Assembly (NCBI GenBank): GCA_012034765.1
Contig: JAAUOU010000003.1
Coordinates: 1-64,000, forward strand
From: Pleurocapsaceae cyanobacterium CSU_1_1
GTDB taxonomy: Bacteria; Cyanobacteriota; Cyanobacteriia; Cyanobacteriales; Xenococcaceae
DNA: 64,000 nt
Reading direction: 5' to 3'
The notes beneath the pieces are model-generated. The model made no database searches, was not told the DNA's origin, and saw only the letters and a list, made by a program, of their open reading frames with translations. Position 1 is the first letter of the stretch. Every line of letters starts with the position of its first letter. Of the stretch, positions 36,188 through 45,051 are shown in pieces. The translations under genes were made by a program, and so were the position numbers.

Positions 36188-36967
36188 ATGAAAAAATTCG
36201 CCACAGTATTATTGCTAAATTTGGGAATCATTGGCGGTATGATCGATATCGCTCAGGCAGAAAATGCGGCAACTGCCCCTGATGAAATAACTCAAGTTAT
36301 TACAGGCATCGAAGAAGCTGCCAACAATCAAGATCTAGATCAAGTAATTAGTTATTACAGCAAGGACTTTAAAAATTCAGATGGCTTAACCACAGCTACT
36401 TTGAGTAAGGCTTTAACCCAGATGTGGCAGAATTATCCTCAGCTAAAATACACTACGGAAATTAAGTCTTGGTCAAAATCTGGCGATGAGCTGGTTGCAG
36501 AAACTCTCACCACCATCAGCGGTATGCAAACTGAAGCGGGGAGACAGTCAAAGTTAGACTCAAGCATTAGATCTCGCCAATATTTCCAGGGACAAAAATT
36601 AGTTCGCCAGGAAATACTGACAGAGCAATCTCAGTTAACATCGGGAAATAATCCTCCCCAGGTTAAAGTCGTCGCACCAAATACGGTAACCACAGGTGAA
36701 AAATACAATTTTGATTTGATTGTTGATGAACCCTTGGGCGCTCAGGTATTGTTAGGAGCTGTTCAAGAAGAGAAGACTGGGACTAATCTATATCTTAACT
36801 CCACCTCATTGGAATTAGAACCACTAGCTGCGGGGGGAATTTATCAAGTGGCAACTGCTCCTTCAGTACCTCAAAGCAATTGGCTATCGGCTATTTTAGT
36901 TCGGGCAGATGGTATGACCATGATTACTCATCGAGTCAACATTACAGACGGGCAAGTCAAACAGTAG
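36188..36967 (+). CDS. Exported NTF2-like hypothetical protein
   Basis: A 259-residue exported protein. The signal peptide ends at AQA near residue 25. Residues ~30-140 (ITGIEEAANNQDLDQVISYY, SWSKSGDELVAETLTTISGM) have the form of an NTF2/SnoaL-like domain, a cone-shaped fold that often binds small ligands. The C-terminal ~110 residues form a separate beta-sandwich-like region (NTVTTGEKYNFDLIVDEPLG). Function unknown; probably periplasmic. Confidence 0.75.
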   Translation: MKKFATVLLLNLGIIGGMIDIAQAENAATAPDEITQVITGIEEAANNQDLDQVISYYSKDFKNSDGLTTATLSKALTQMWQNYPQLKYTTEIKSWSKSGDELVAETLTTISGMQTEAGRQSKLDSSIRSRQYFQGQKLVRQEILTEQSQLTSGNNPPQVKVVAPNTVTTGEKYNFDLIVDEPLGAQVLLGAVQEEKTGTNLYLNSTSLELEPLAAGGIYQVATAPSVPQSNWLSAILVRADGMTMITHRVNITDGQVKQ

Positions 36968-37219
36968 CTTTAGCTTGGTAACGACAGGATGATGTTTATC
37001 GACGGTAATACAATAACTGCAAATTGCCAGATTAAAATGTTTAGTTAATTAGCTTTTACCTGGGAACAATTTTTTGTCGGCAAATTAGAAAATATGGTCA
37101 ATATTGAGGCAACAACAATTACTTCTGTCGTTTAGTTATTATATTGTCATACAGTCTCCACTCGGCAACATCCTCCTGTGCCGTTTACCTGGGTAGATTT
37201 CCACTCTTTTGAGTTGAAC

Positions 37220-37822
37220 ATGAGTCCAAAATATTTGCCCCATAATTCAAGATTAGGCAAAATTTGCTTAAAAATAAAATTGCTAAATGCTAGAACATCT
37301 CCATTGCGTAAAAGCCGTAAACATCAACAACATTTAAGGTTGCGTCAAAATAGTTTTAGCAGGCTAATTCGTTTAGCCTATCTCAGGCTGATTAGATTGC
37401 AGGATAAACCAGAAGTCGTAGCCAAGGGATTGGCAGTAGGAGTTTTTACTGGCTGCTTTCCCTTCTTCGGTATGCAAAGTCTACTGGCGCTCTTGCTTGC
37501 CACCGTTGTTCGTGGTAGCAAAGTTGCAGCGCTAGCAGCAACCTGGATTAGTAATCCTTTTACTTCCGTACCGCTTTATATTTTTAATTATAAAATTGGC
37601 AAACTGTTGTTAGGAACAGAAAATACAGATCTACCACCACTGACTCTTGAGTCTTTTACTGCTTTTAAAGAACTAGGCTCTACTTTTGCGGTTACTTTAT
37701 TGACGGGAAGTTTTGTGGTGGGTTTGATTTTGGGGGTAATTAGCTACTTTTATGGGTTGGCAATTTTAGAACGACTGCACACTCGCACCATCCGTCGTCG
37801 TCATCTTAGAAGGCAAAAATAA
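37220..37822 (+). CDS. DUF2062 membrane protein
   Basis: A membrane protein of about 200 residues with the DUF2062 signature VAKGLAVGVFTGCFPFFGMQ and WISNPFTSVPLYIFNYKIG, plus several hydrophobic helices and basic ends. I prefer the ATG at 37220 (MSPKYLPHN); a GTG at 37178 would add 14 residues. The N-terminal 50 residues are strongly basic. Function unknown. Confidence 0.85.
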   Translation: MSPKYLPHNSRLGKICLKIKLLNARTSPLRKSRKHQQHLRLRQNSFSRLIRLAYLRLIRLQDKPEVVAKGLAVGVFTGCFPFFGMQSLLALLLATVVRGSKVAALAATWISNPFTSVPLYIFNYKIGKLLLGTENTDLPPLTLESFTAFKELGSTFAVTLLTGSFVVGLILGVISYFYGLAILERLHTRTIRRRHLRRQK

Positions 37823-38111
37823 AAATACCAAAAGCGACAATAATCACAACAAACAATTATGACTAAAGCAAGATGTATTAATAAGATAGGTATAAAATAA
37901 GACATTATAGCTAGAAAAAACAGCAACATTGTCCAACCAATTAATTCCCAGTTTTAGGTTGCAAATCAATTAATCAAAGCGGCGTGGAGGCTTGCACCAT
38001 CATGTAATTAACTAATCAAAGGTATTATGGCGATGAATAAAGTTACCAAGAGCAAAACTGTCAACTTTTGACCAATGCTCAGATACTTTTCTTTTCAGTT
38101 GAAGCATCAAA

Positions 38112-41100
38112 ATGAAAACAGGTTTAAAAAGCACTTCTAATGCAACCATAATAGGTTTAATAATTCAGCAAGCAGATGGCAGAATTCAAAGTTGCAATCC
38201 GCAAGCAGAAAACATCCTTGGCTACAGCAGCGCAGAAATGACAGGAGTTGTTTCGCCTCAAGAATCTTGGCAAGGAATTCAAGCAGAAGATTTGCCTTTT
38301 CCCCCTAACACTCATCCCGCGATCGCTTTTTATCATTCTCGCAGTGTGGCTAGTGCGTTAACCACAGGACAGCCTTGTAATAATGTAAAAATGGGATTTT
38401 ATCAGTCAGAGGATAATTTAATCTGGCTTTCATTGGATTCTCAGCCTTTGTTTTCAGGGAATACTGAGCAACCATTTGGGGTAGCAACCACCTTTCAAAA
38501 CATTACTGGGGAACAAGGACAAATAGACAATCAAGATCACCATGATGTGAACGTTTCAGCAGAAACTATTCCAGGATTGCTATATATATTTGATGCAATT
38601 GAGGGACGCAATACTTATCTTAATTCTCAAGCTTACGATTTATTAGGTTATACCCCAGCAGAAATACACGCCATGGGGGATAAGTTTACATCTGAGGCAA
38701 TGCACCCCCAAGATTTTGCCCAATTTCCCGCTCATTTAGCCAGATTAGAGCGATCGCAATCAGAGGAAGTAATCAAACTTGAATATCGAATGCGTCATCG
38801 GGATAGTAGATGGCGCTGGTTTTCCACTCAGGATCGGGTATACCGCCGTTCTGCTGATGGTAAAGTAGAACAGATCTTGGGTATTGCCAGAGATATTAGC
38901 GATCGCAAGCAAATGGAAATAGCCTTAAAAGAGAGCGAAGAACGCTTGAATATGGCTATAGTCGCTTCTGGCACTGGGATGTGGTTTTGGGATTTGGTTA
39001 AGGATACTCTGGAGTGGACAGATCAATGTAAAGCTCTATTTGGTTTGCCACTTGAGGCTGAACTGAGCCACGAAAAGTTCATGAGTATCCTGCATCCAGA
39101 AGATCGCGATCGCACTCAAGCAGCAGTAGAGCAAGCTTTGGCTAATCAAACTGAATATAATATTGAATATCGTGCTGTCTGGTCAGATCATAGTATCCAC
39201 TGGATAGCTGCTAAAGGAAAAGGTATTTATAACCAAAACGGTCAAGCCGTCCAGATGATCGGTACGGTAGTAGATGTCACTAATTTAAGGCGATCGCAAC
39301 AACAGCTACTAGAAAACCAAAATCTACTCAAACTTGCCCTTGCAAGTGCTAAAGCAGGGACTTGGAGTTGGAATCTTATTCAGCAAGACATTGTTTGGTC
39401 GCCAGAAAATTACGCTCTGTTCGGCATCGAACCTCAAATACAGCCTTTTAGATATGAGAATTGGCAACAATTATTACATCCCGATGATCGAGAGCAGAGT
39501 AATCAAGATGTCGCCCAAGTTCTCTCAGGAGAATCTGCTGAATTTCAGACTGAATTTAGAATCATTCATCCTCAAAAGGGTATTCGCTGGATCTTAGGAT
39601 TGGGTAATGTTACTTATGATGCTAACGGTCAACCAATGCGTCTGAGTGGCATTAATTTAGATATTACTCAGCTTAAAGAAAATGAAGCAGCTTTGCGTCA
39701 CTCTCAGCAACAGCTAAGGATTTTACTAGATAGCTTGCCAATTTTTACTGGATTTTTAACTCCTGATGGGGTGCTGACTGAAGTCAACCAAGCAGCTTTA
39801 GATCTGGCTGATTTGCAGCGAGAAGATGTCCTGAACAAGCATTTTGGCGAAGCATACTGGTGGTCTTATGACCCAAAAATTCAGGAGCAGATAGATAACG
39901 CCATCAGGCGAGCAGCAGCAGGAGAAATGGTACGTTTTGATATTCTTGCTAGGGTTAGAGAAGGAAACTCAATCCTGGTGGATTTTGGTATAGTTCCCAA
40001 GTTTAACGATCGCGGACAGGTTGAATACTTAGTTCCCTTTGGGATGAATATTAGCGATCGCGAAGCGGCGAAACAAGCTCTTAAGCAAAGAGAGCATGAG
40101 CTGGAGTTAATCACTCAAGTAATTCCTCAACAAATTTGGACGGCAGCAAAAGACGGTCATCTAGACTATATTAATCAACGCTGGCAGGACTATACAGGAT
40201 TCAATCTAGAACAAATGCGCCAACTAGGTTGGGCAAGTATTGTTCACCCTGATGAATTGCCAGCCGTAAGCTCAAGTTGGATTCAAGCAATTAAAACCAA
40301 AACCAAGTTTGCCTTGGAAATTCGGTTGCGGAGTGCTGAAGGAACATACAACTGGTTTCTTTGTACAGCAACGCCGTTGCGAAACAAACAGGGAGAAATT
40401 GTTAAGTGGTACGGTAGCAACACTGACATTGCCAAAATTAAAGAACTAGAGCAAAAACTGCTCCAGCAAACCGAAGATTTGATTCAAGCTAATCAGCTTA
40501 AAGATGAGTTTTTGGCGATCGTTTCCCATGAATTACGTACTCCGCTGAATCCTATCTTAGGGTGGTCGCAGCTACTTTTAACTGGGAGACTAGATGCAGA
40601 TAAAACCGCTCAGGGAATTGCCATTATTGAACGCAATGCTAAATTACAGGCGCAGTTAATTGACGATTTGCTTGATGTTTCAAGAATTTTACGGGGCAAG
40701 CTAAATCTTAATAAAATTCCCCTAAATCTTGAATCAGTGATCAGATCGGCACTAACTACTATTCAGCTAGCTATAGAAGCCAAATCAATTCAAATTGAAA
40801 CCGAATTTGAGTTTGGTATCGGTCAGGTTTTAGGAGATGCTGCTCGTTTACAGCAAATTGTCTGGAATCTGCTTGCTAATGCCGTCAAATTTACGCCCGA
40901 ACAAGGTCATATATCCGTTAGGCTAAAAAGAATTGCTAACCAAGCATTAATTGAGGTGGAAGATACAGGACGAGGAATCGAACCAGAGTTTATCCCTTAT
41001 GTATTCGATCGCTTTCGTCAGGCAGACAGCGCCAATACTAGAGAATTTGGCGGGTTAGGCTTAGGTCTTGCTATAGTGCGTCATTTAAGCGAACTACACG

Positions 41101-41237
41101 GAGGAACGGTTGCGGTATCGAGTCCAGGATTGAATCAGGGAGCGACTTTTAGCGTCAGCTTACCACTGATCAACGTGCCTACAGCCAAGCACATAGATCT
41201 AGAATCCGATCGCTCAATACTTAACAATGAACAATGA
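38112..41237 (+). CDS. Soluble multi-PAS sensor histidine kinase
   Basis: A 1041-residue kinase with about six tandem PAS/PAC domains (roughly 10-130, 140-270, 275-395, 400-525, 530-650 and 660-775). A HisKA domain follows (LAIVSHELRTPLNPILGWSQ, phospho-His near 812) and a HATPase with N box NLLANAVKFTPEQG, G1 VEDTGRGIEPEFI and G2 GLGLGLAIVRHL. No transmembrane helix or receiver domain is visible, so it senses cytoplasmic redox, light or ligand signals and needs a separate response regulator, which is not adjacent. Its last codons (LNNEQ) and stop lie in a long heptamer repeat. Confidence 0.93.
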   Translation: MKTGLKSTSNATIIGLIIQQADGRIQSCNPQAENILGYSSAEMTGVVSPQESWQGIQAEDLPFPPNTHPAIAFYHSRSVASALTTGQPCNNVKMGFYQSEDNLIWLSLDSQPLFSGNTEQPFGVATTFQNITGEQGQIDNQDHHDVNVSAETIPGLLYIFDAIEGRNTYLNSQAYDLLGYTPAEIHAMGDKFTSEAMHPQDFAQFPAHLARLERSQSEEVIKLEYRMRHRDSRWRWFSTQDRVYRRSADGKVEQILGIARDISDRKQMEIALKESEERLNMAIVASGTGMWFWDLVKDTLEWTDQCKALFGLPLEAELSHEKFMSILHPEDRDRTQAAVEQALANQTEYNIEYRAVWSDHSIHWIAAKGKGIYNQNGQAVQMIGTVVDVTNLRRSQQQLLENQNLLKLALASAKAGTWSWNLIQQDIVWSPENYALFGIEPQIQPFRYENWQQLLHPDDREQSNQDVAQVLSGESAEFQTEFRIIHPQKGIRWILGLGNVTYDANGQPMRLSGINLDITQLKENEAALRHSQQQLRILLDSLPIFTGFLTPDGVLTEVNQAALDLADLQREDVLNKHFGEAYWWSYDPKIQEQIDNAIRRAAAGEMVRFDILARVREGNSILVDFGIVPKFNDRGQVEYLVPFGMNISDREAAKQALKQREHELELITQVIPQQIWTAAKDGHLDYINQRWQDYTGFNLEQMRQLGWASIVHPDELPAVSSSWIQAIKTKTKFALEIRLRSAEGTYNWFLCTATPLRNKQGEIVKWYGSNTDIAKIKELEQKLLQQTEDLIQANQLKDEFLAIVSHELRTPLNPILGWSQLLLTGRLDADKTAQGIAIIERNAKLQAQLIDDLLDVSRILRGKLNLNKIPLNLESVIRSALTTIQLAIEAKSIQIETEFEFGIGQVLGDAARLQQIVWNLLANAVKFTPEQGHISVRLKRIANQALIEVEDTGRGIEPEFIPYVFDRFRQADSANTREFGGLGLGLAIVRHLSELHGGTVAVSSPGLNQGATFSVSLPLINVPTAKHIDLESDRSILNNEQ

Positions 41238-41351
41238 ACAATGAACAATGAACAATGAGCAATGAGCAATGAACAATGAACAATGAGCAATGAACAATGA
41301 GCAATGAGCAATGAACAATGAGCAATGAGCAATGAGCAATGAGTAATGAGT
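41220..41351. repeat. Long heptamer repeat (AATGAAC/AATGAGC)n
   Basis: About 18 head-to-tail seven-base units of AATGAAC, AATGAGC and, at the end, AATGAGT. The array contains the stop codon of the histidine kinase and reaches the start codon of the hydrolase (TAATGACTATG). It therefore fills the entire spacer and supplies codons to one gene. Confidence 0.92.
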
Positions 41352-41352
41352 A

Positions 41353-42189
41353 ATGACTATGGAATTAAATACAGAAATAAAAGGACAAGGATATCCTGTA
41401 CTTTGCTTACATGGTCATCCTGGCTCTATAGCAACCATGTCTGTATTTACCAATTATTTATCCCAGCAATATCAAACCATCACCCCCGATCTACGAGGCT
41501 ACGGTAAAAGTCATTACCAACAGAAGTTTGTGATGCAGGATCATCTAACGGATATAATCACCTTGCTAGACAAGCAGCAGATCAAGCAATGTTTAGTATT
41601 AGGATGGTCTTTGGGGGGGATTATCGCCATGGAATTAGCCCTAGCACAGCCGCAAAGATTTAGCGGCATGATCTTGATTGCTACGGCTGCTCATCCCCTC
41701 AGTAGCCATCCGCGAGAAACTTGGCAAGATCTTTTGTTTACAGGAATCGGGGGGATAGTCAACTATCTTGCACCAGCTTGGCAATGGAACATTGATACTT
41801 TTGGCAAGCGATCGCTTTTCCGTTATCTAATTCAAAACCACACACCCGAAGCCTATCACTATCTAGCAAAAGAAGCTGTCTCCGCCTACCTACAAACCTC
41901 AAAAGCAGCAAATCAGGCTTTATTTACCGCCATCAGACAAGGCTATAACCGCTTGGAGAATCTATCCCAGATTGAGATTCCCTGCCTAATGTTATCAGGA
42001 GAATGCGATCGCCATATCATCCCCTACGCTAGTCAAAAAACTGCCGAACATCTTAGTAATTGCGAATATAAAAACTATCCTCAAGTAGCCCATCTTTTCC
42101 CCTGGGAAATTCCCGATCAGGTTTTAGCAGATATTCAGCAATGGTTGGAGCGATCTGCGCCAAAGTCACCAAAGTCAATTGTTAATTAA
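41353..42189 (+). CDS. Alpha/beta-hydrolase
   Basis: A 278-residue alpha/beta-hydrolase. The oxyanion motif HGHPGSIA, the nucleophile elbow LGWSLGGIIAME with Ser near residue 87, a later acidic residue in SGECDRHI and the His in QVAHLFPWE are all visible, so the triad is complete. It resembles general haloperoxidase/esterase relatives; the substrate is unknown. Two nearby starts exist (41353 ATG and the second Met two codons later). The preceding spacer is wholly heptamer repeat. Confidence 0.88.
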   Translation: MTMELNTEIKGQGYPVLCLHGHPGSIATMSVFTNYLSQQYQTITPDLRGYGKSHYQQKFVMQDHLTDIITLLDKQQIKQCLVLGWSLGGIIAMELALAQPQRFSGMILIATAAHPLSSHPRETWQDLLFTGIGGIVNYLAPAWQWNIDTFGKRSLFRYLIQNHTPEAYHYLAKEAVSAYLQTSKAANQALFTAIRQGYNRLENLSQIEIPCLMLSGECDRHIIPYASQKTAEHLSNCEYKNYPQVAHLFPWEIPDQVLADIQQWLERSAPKSPKSIVN

Positions 42190-42195
42190 ATTCTT

Positions 42196-42750
42196 TTAAA
42201 TATTACAGTTTAACAATCGTGCCAAAAAGTAATTGGTCATTTTAGACCCATAAGGAGAATTCCACCAAAGACCAGGAAGTCCTCCTGTCGCTGCGTCCTC
42301 AGAGTAGTCTAAATCGCTGCATTTAATCCAGTTGCTGTTTTCACGCCATCCCAAGCGATCGCCCCACTGTTCAATTAATTGATTATTTTGTTCAACTGTG
42401 GTTTGTACACTGCCTCCCAAGTCTTGATACACTTTTACCTGAACGCTAAAGCCAAAACGATTATTGCTATAGTTAAGCCAAAGTCGATCTATGACCTGTA
42501 GTTCGCTACAGTCGATATGTTCAATTTCACTGGGACGCAAATTCTCAATTTCTGCCTCCCCAGCAACCGCCAAAATAAGCCTGACAGTTTCTTTGTCTGC
42601 TTCAAGCCATTGACTAGCTTTTAAAAAATTTTGCAGAGCTTCATAGCGATAAATATTACTAACGCGCAGTAATTTTTCTTCGAGACTGGCTATTCTTTCT
42701 TCTAGCTGTTCAATACTTCTTGGTGAAGACGATTTAGGACTATGAGTCAT
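42196..42750 (-). CDS. GUN4-domain protein
   Basis: A 184-residue protein with an N-terminal coiled coil (IEQLEERIASLEEKLLRV) and a GUN4 domain. The domain shows LKASQWLEADKETVRLIL, the IEHIDCSELQVIDRLWLNYS core and GLPGLWWNSPYGSKMTNYFL at the C-terminus. GUN4 proteins bind protoporphyrin IX and Mg-protoporphyrin and boost Mg-chelatase. Cyanobacteria have several GUN4-domain paralogues, so this is not necessarily the chelatase cofactor. It converges on the hydrolase gene with six bases between stops. Confidence 0.9.
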   Translation of the reverse strand: MTHSPKSSSPRSIEQLEERIASLEEKLLRVSNIYRYEALQNFLKASQWLEADKETVRLILAVAGEAEIENLRPSEIEHIDCSELQVIDRLWLNYSNNRFGFSVQVKVYQDLGGSVQTTVEQNNQLIEQWGDRLGWRENSNWIKCSDLDYSEDAATGGLPGLWWNSPYGSKMTNYFLARLLNCNI

Positions 42751-42979
42751 ATAAGATTAACTTACTTACGTTAATAGCTACTATTATAGTCAAAGCCAGA
42801 GTTGCCGATTAGGTAAGGATCTAAAGTAATCATCAAATTTGTAATTTTTGTTTTTTATAGACAAATTAGAAGACAATTCAAACTTTTTAAAACTTTCTCT
42901 TGATTTAACCTGGGCTGGTCATGATACAACAATAAGGTTCTCTATCAATCTCTATCAATAAAGAGCGTGACCTATCGCC

Positions 42980-44035
42980 ATGACCAATCTTGACTACAGT
43001 GCCATAGCTGAACTTTCTTTGGCAGGAGAATTAATCGATCGCCCTACGGCTCAAACTATCTTAAATGCCCCTGATGTGTTGTTGTTAGAACAGCTATCCG
43101 CAGCTTACAAAGTACGTCATCACTATTGGTCAAATCGCGTTAGGCTACACTTCCTCCTCAACGCTCAAAGCGGTTTATGTCCTGAAGATTGTAATTATTG
43201 TTCTCAATCAAAAATTTCCTCGGCTGAAATTGAGAAATATCCCCTGATTGCTCAGTCAAAAATTGTCCAAGCAGCAGATCGGGCAGCTAGCTTACAGGCG
43301 GGTACTTTCTGCATGGCTATTTCAGGGCGATCGCCTTCGGAATCTGTGTTTAACAGTGTTCTAGAAGCATTTGAGGCAGTTAAGAGTAAACATGATTTAA
43401 AGATCTGCGCCTGTTTAGGGTTATTAAGTGAAGAGCAAACCCAGCGTTTGGCAGCAGTAGGAGTGGATCGGGTTAACCATAACTTGAATACGTCGGAAAA
43501 TCATCACGAAAATATCTGTAGTACTCATACCTTTCGCGATCGCGTCGCTACCATTAAAAATGTCCAAAAAGCTGGAATTACCACCTGTTCTGGCGGGATA
43601 TTGGGCATGAATGAAAGCGATGAGGATATTATTGACCTAGCTTATTCCTTAAGAGAGTTAGACGTTACCAGTGTCCCAATTAACTTTTTAATTCCCATTG
43701 AAGGAACTCCTTTATCTACTGTTAATCAGCTTAATCCCCGTCGCTGTTTAAAGATTTTGAATCTATTCCGCTTTATCTTACCTAAACAAGAAATCAGAAT
43801 TGCTGGAGGTAGAGAAGTACATTTGCGATCGCTCCAGGTCATGGGCTTATATCCTGCTAATTCAATCTTTGTCGGCGATTATTTAACTACCGTGGGGCAA
43901 TCTGCCAGTAGCGACTTGGCAATGATCCGTGATGCGGGATTTGTGCTGGAAAACCCCGATGGTTCGGTCTTAGCCACGGAAGAACAAGTAAACTTAAGCA
44001 TCGAGTTTAAACAGTCACTATCATCCAGGGATTAA
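42980..44035 (+). CDS. bioB: Biotin synthase
   Basis: A 351-residue radical SAM enzyme that inserts sulfur into dethiobiotin. The CxxxCxxC motif appears in [17 protein letters not shown], and the [2Fe-2S] ligands and SAM-binding segments are seen in [18 protein letters not shown] and [12 protein letters not shown]. Length is typical. It stands nine bases before the methyltransferase gene on the same strand and may be co-transcribed with it. Confidence 0.96.
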   Translation: MTNLDYSAIAELSLAGELIDRPTAQTILNAPDVLLLEQLSAAYKVRHHYWSNRVRLHFLLNAQSGLCPEDCNYCSQSKISSAEIEKYPLIAQSKIVQAADRAASLQAGTFCMAISGRSPSESVFNSVLEAFEAVKSKHDLKICACLGLLSEEQTQRLAAVGVDRVNHNLNTSENHHENICSTHTFRDRVATIKNVQKAGITTCSGGILGMNESDEDIIDLAYSLRELDVTSVPINFLIPIEGTPLSTVNQLNPRRCLKILNLFRFILPKQEIRIAGGREVHLRSLQVMGLYPANSIFVGDYLTTVGQSASSDLAMIRDAGFVLENPDGSVLATEEQVNLSIEFKQSLSSRD

Positions 44036-44043
44036 GCTTAATC

Positions 44044-44901
44044 ATGACAGAATCAGCCTATATCTTTACCAATACTCAATTCAAATCCGAGTTATCAAGA
44101 TTGCGGGTATTAGAAAAAGTAGGCGATCCTGCGAGTCATCGCCGTATTTTGGCGACAGGCATAACTACTGGTTGGCAATGTCTCGAAATTGGTGCAGGGG
44201 CAGGATCAATGATGCGCTGGATGGCAGAAATAGTTGGCACAGCAGGTAAAGTGACCGCGGTGGATCTTGATACTCGTTTCATCAAGAATAATGATTTATC
44301 TAACGTCGAGGTAATTGAGGCTGATATTAATCAAGTTACTTTGACTGGCTTGTTTGACTTGATCCATATGCGTCATGTCTTAATTCACCTTAAAGATAGA
44401 GCCATTTTAACCAAGCTTTTAAAGTTACTTAAGCCTCAAGGTTGGCTGGTAATCGAAGAACCAGATTTTTCTGCTACTAGATTTATTTCGGGAACTCCAC
44501 TTCAGCGGCAATCGGTAGAAAACGTGCATCAAGCTATTTGTCAGATGTTTACCAATCAAGGAAAAGACTATGCCCTGGGAATTAAGCTACCGTCGATTCT
44601 ACAGCAACTAGACTTACAACAGATACAGGTAGAAAACGATGTTCCCATCGCTGCGGGCAATTCAGATATCGCTAGGCTGATGAAACTTTCAGCGCAGCAA
44701 CTGGCAGAAAAATATATCGCTACAGGAAAAGCAACGCTAACAGATATTCAAATCTACTGTCAATTTGCCGAAGATCGAACTGCTTGGGGTATTTATTTGG
44801 CAACAGTCGGAGTTCTGGGTCAAAAACTAGTAGACGTAGGCGTAAATTTGCAATCTGAATGGCTCTCAGAAGTAGATGAGACAGCTTATGCAGACCTTTA
44901 A
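44044..44901 (+). CDS. Class I SAM-dependent methyltransferase
   Basis: A 285-residue methyltransferase. Motif I is CLEIGAGAGSMMRWMAEI, followed by the acidic TAVDLDTRFI and the HMRHVLIHLKDRAILTKLLK and KPQGWLVIEEPDF segments. Its start is nine bases after the bioB stop, so co-transcription is likely, but a substrate in biotin synthesis (the BioC reaction) cannot be proved from sequence. It might be a general small-molecule methyltransferase. Confidence 0.85.
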   Translation: MTESAYIFTNTQFKSELSRLRVLEKVGDPASHRRILATGITTGWQCLEIGAGAGSMMRWMAEIVGTAGKVTAVDLDTRFIKNNDLSNVEVIEADINQVTLTGLFDLIHMRHVLIHLKDRAILTKLLKLLKPQGWLVIEEPDFSATRFISGTPLQRQSVENVHQAICQMFTNQGKDYALGIKLPSILQQLDLQQIQVENDVPIAAGNSDIARLMKLSAQQLAEKYIATGKATLTDIQIYCQFAEDRTAWGIYLATVGVLGQKLVDVGVNLQSEWLSEVDETAYADL

Positions 44902-44905
44902 AAAA

Positions 44906-45005
44906 ATGGGGAATTGGGGAATTGGGGAATTGGGGGATTGGTGATTCATTATCTCCCTATATCCCTACATCCCTACCTCCCTATCTCCCTATCTCCCTAT
45001 CTCCC
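44906..45005. repeat. Two octamer tandem repeats
   Basis: Two arrays lie back to back in the gap between convergent genes. One is about four copies of GGGAATTG (44909-44941). The other is about seven copies of CTCCCTAT and its variants (44952-45005). The period is eight, not the seven of most arrays in this window. Confidence 0.85.
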
Positions 45006-45051
45006 TAAACGAGCAGTATTGACCCATAACTTATTTGCCGATGCCTGCAAG

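Noticed and set aside
41220-41351. CRISPR or VNTR-like protein-coding array
   Set aside because: Seven-base head-to-tail units without spacers are simple short tandem repeats.
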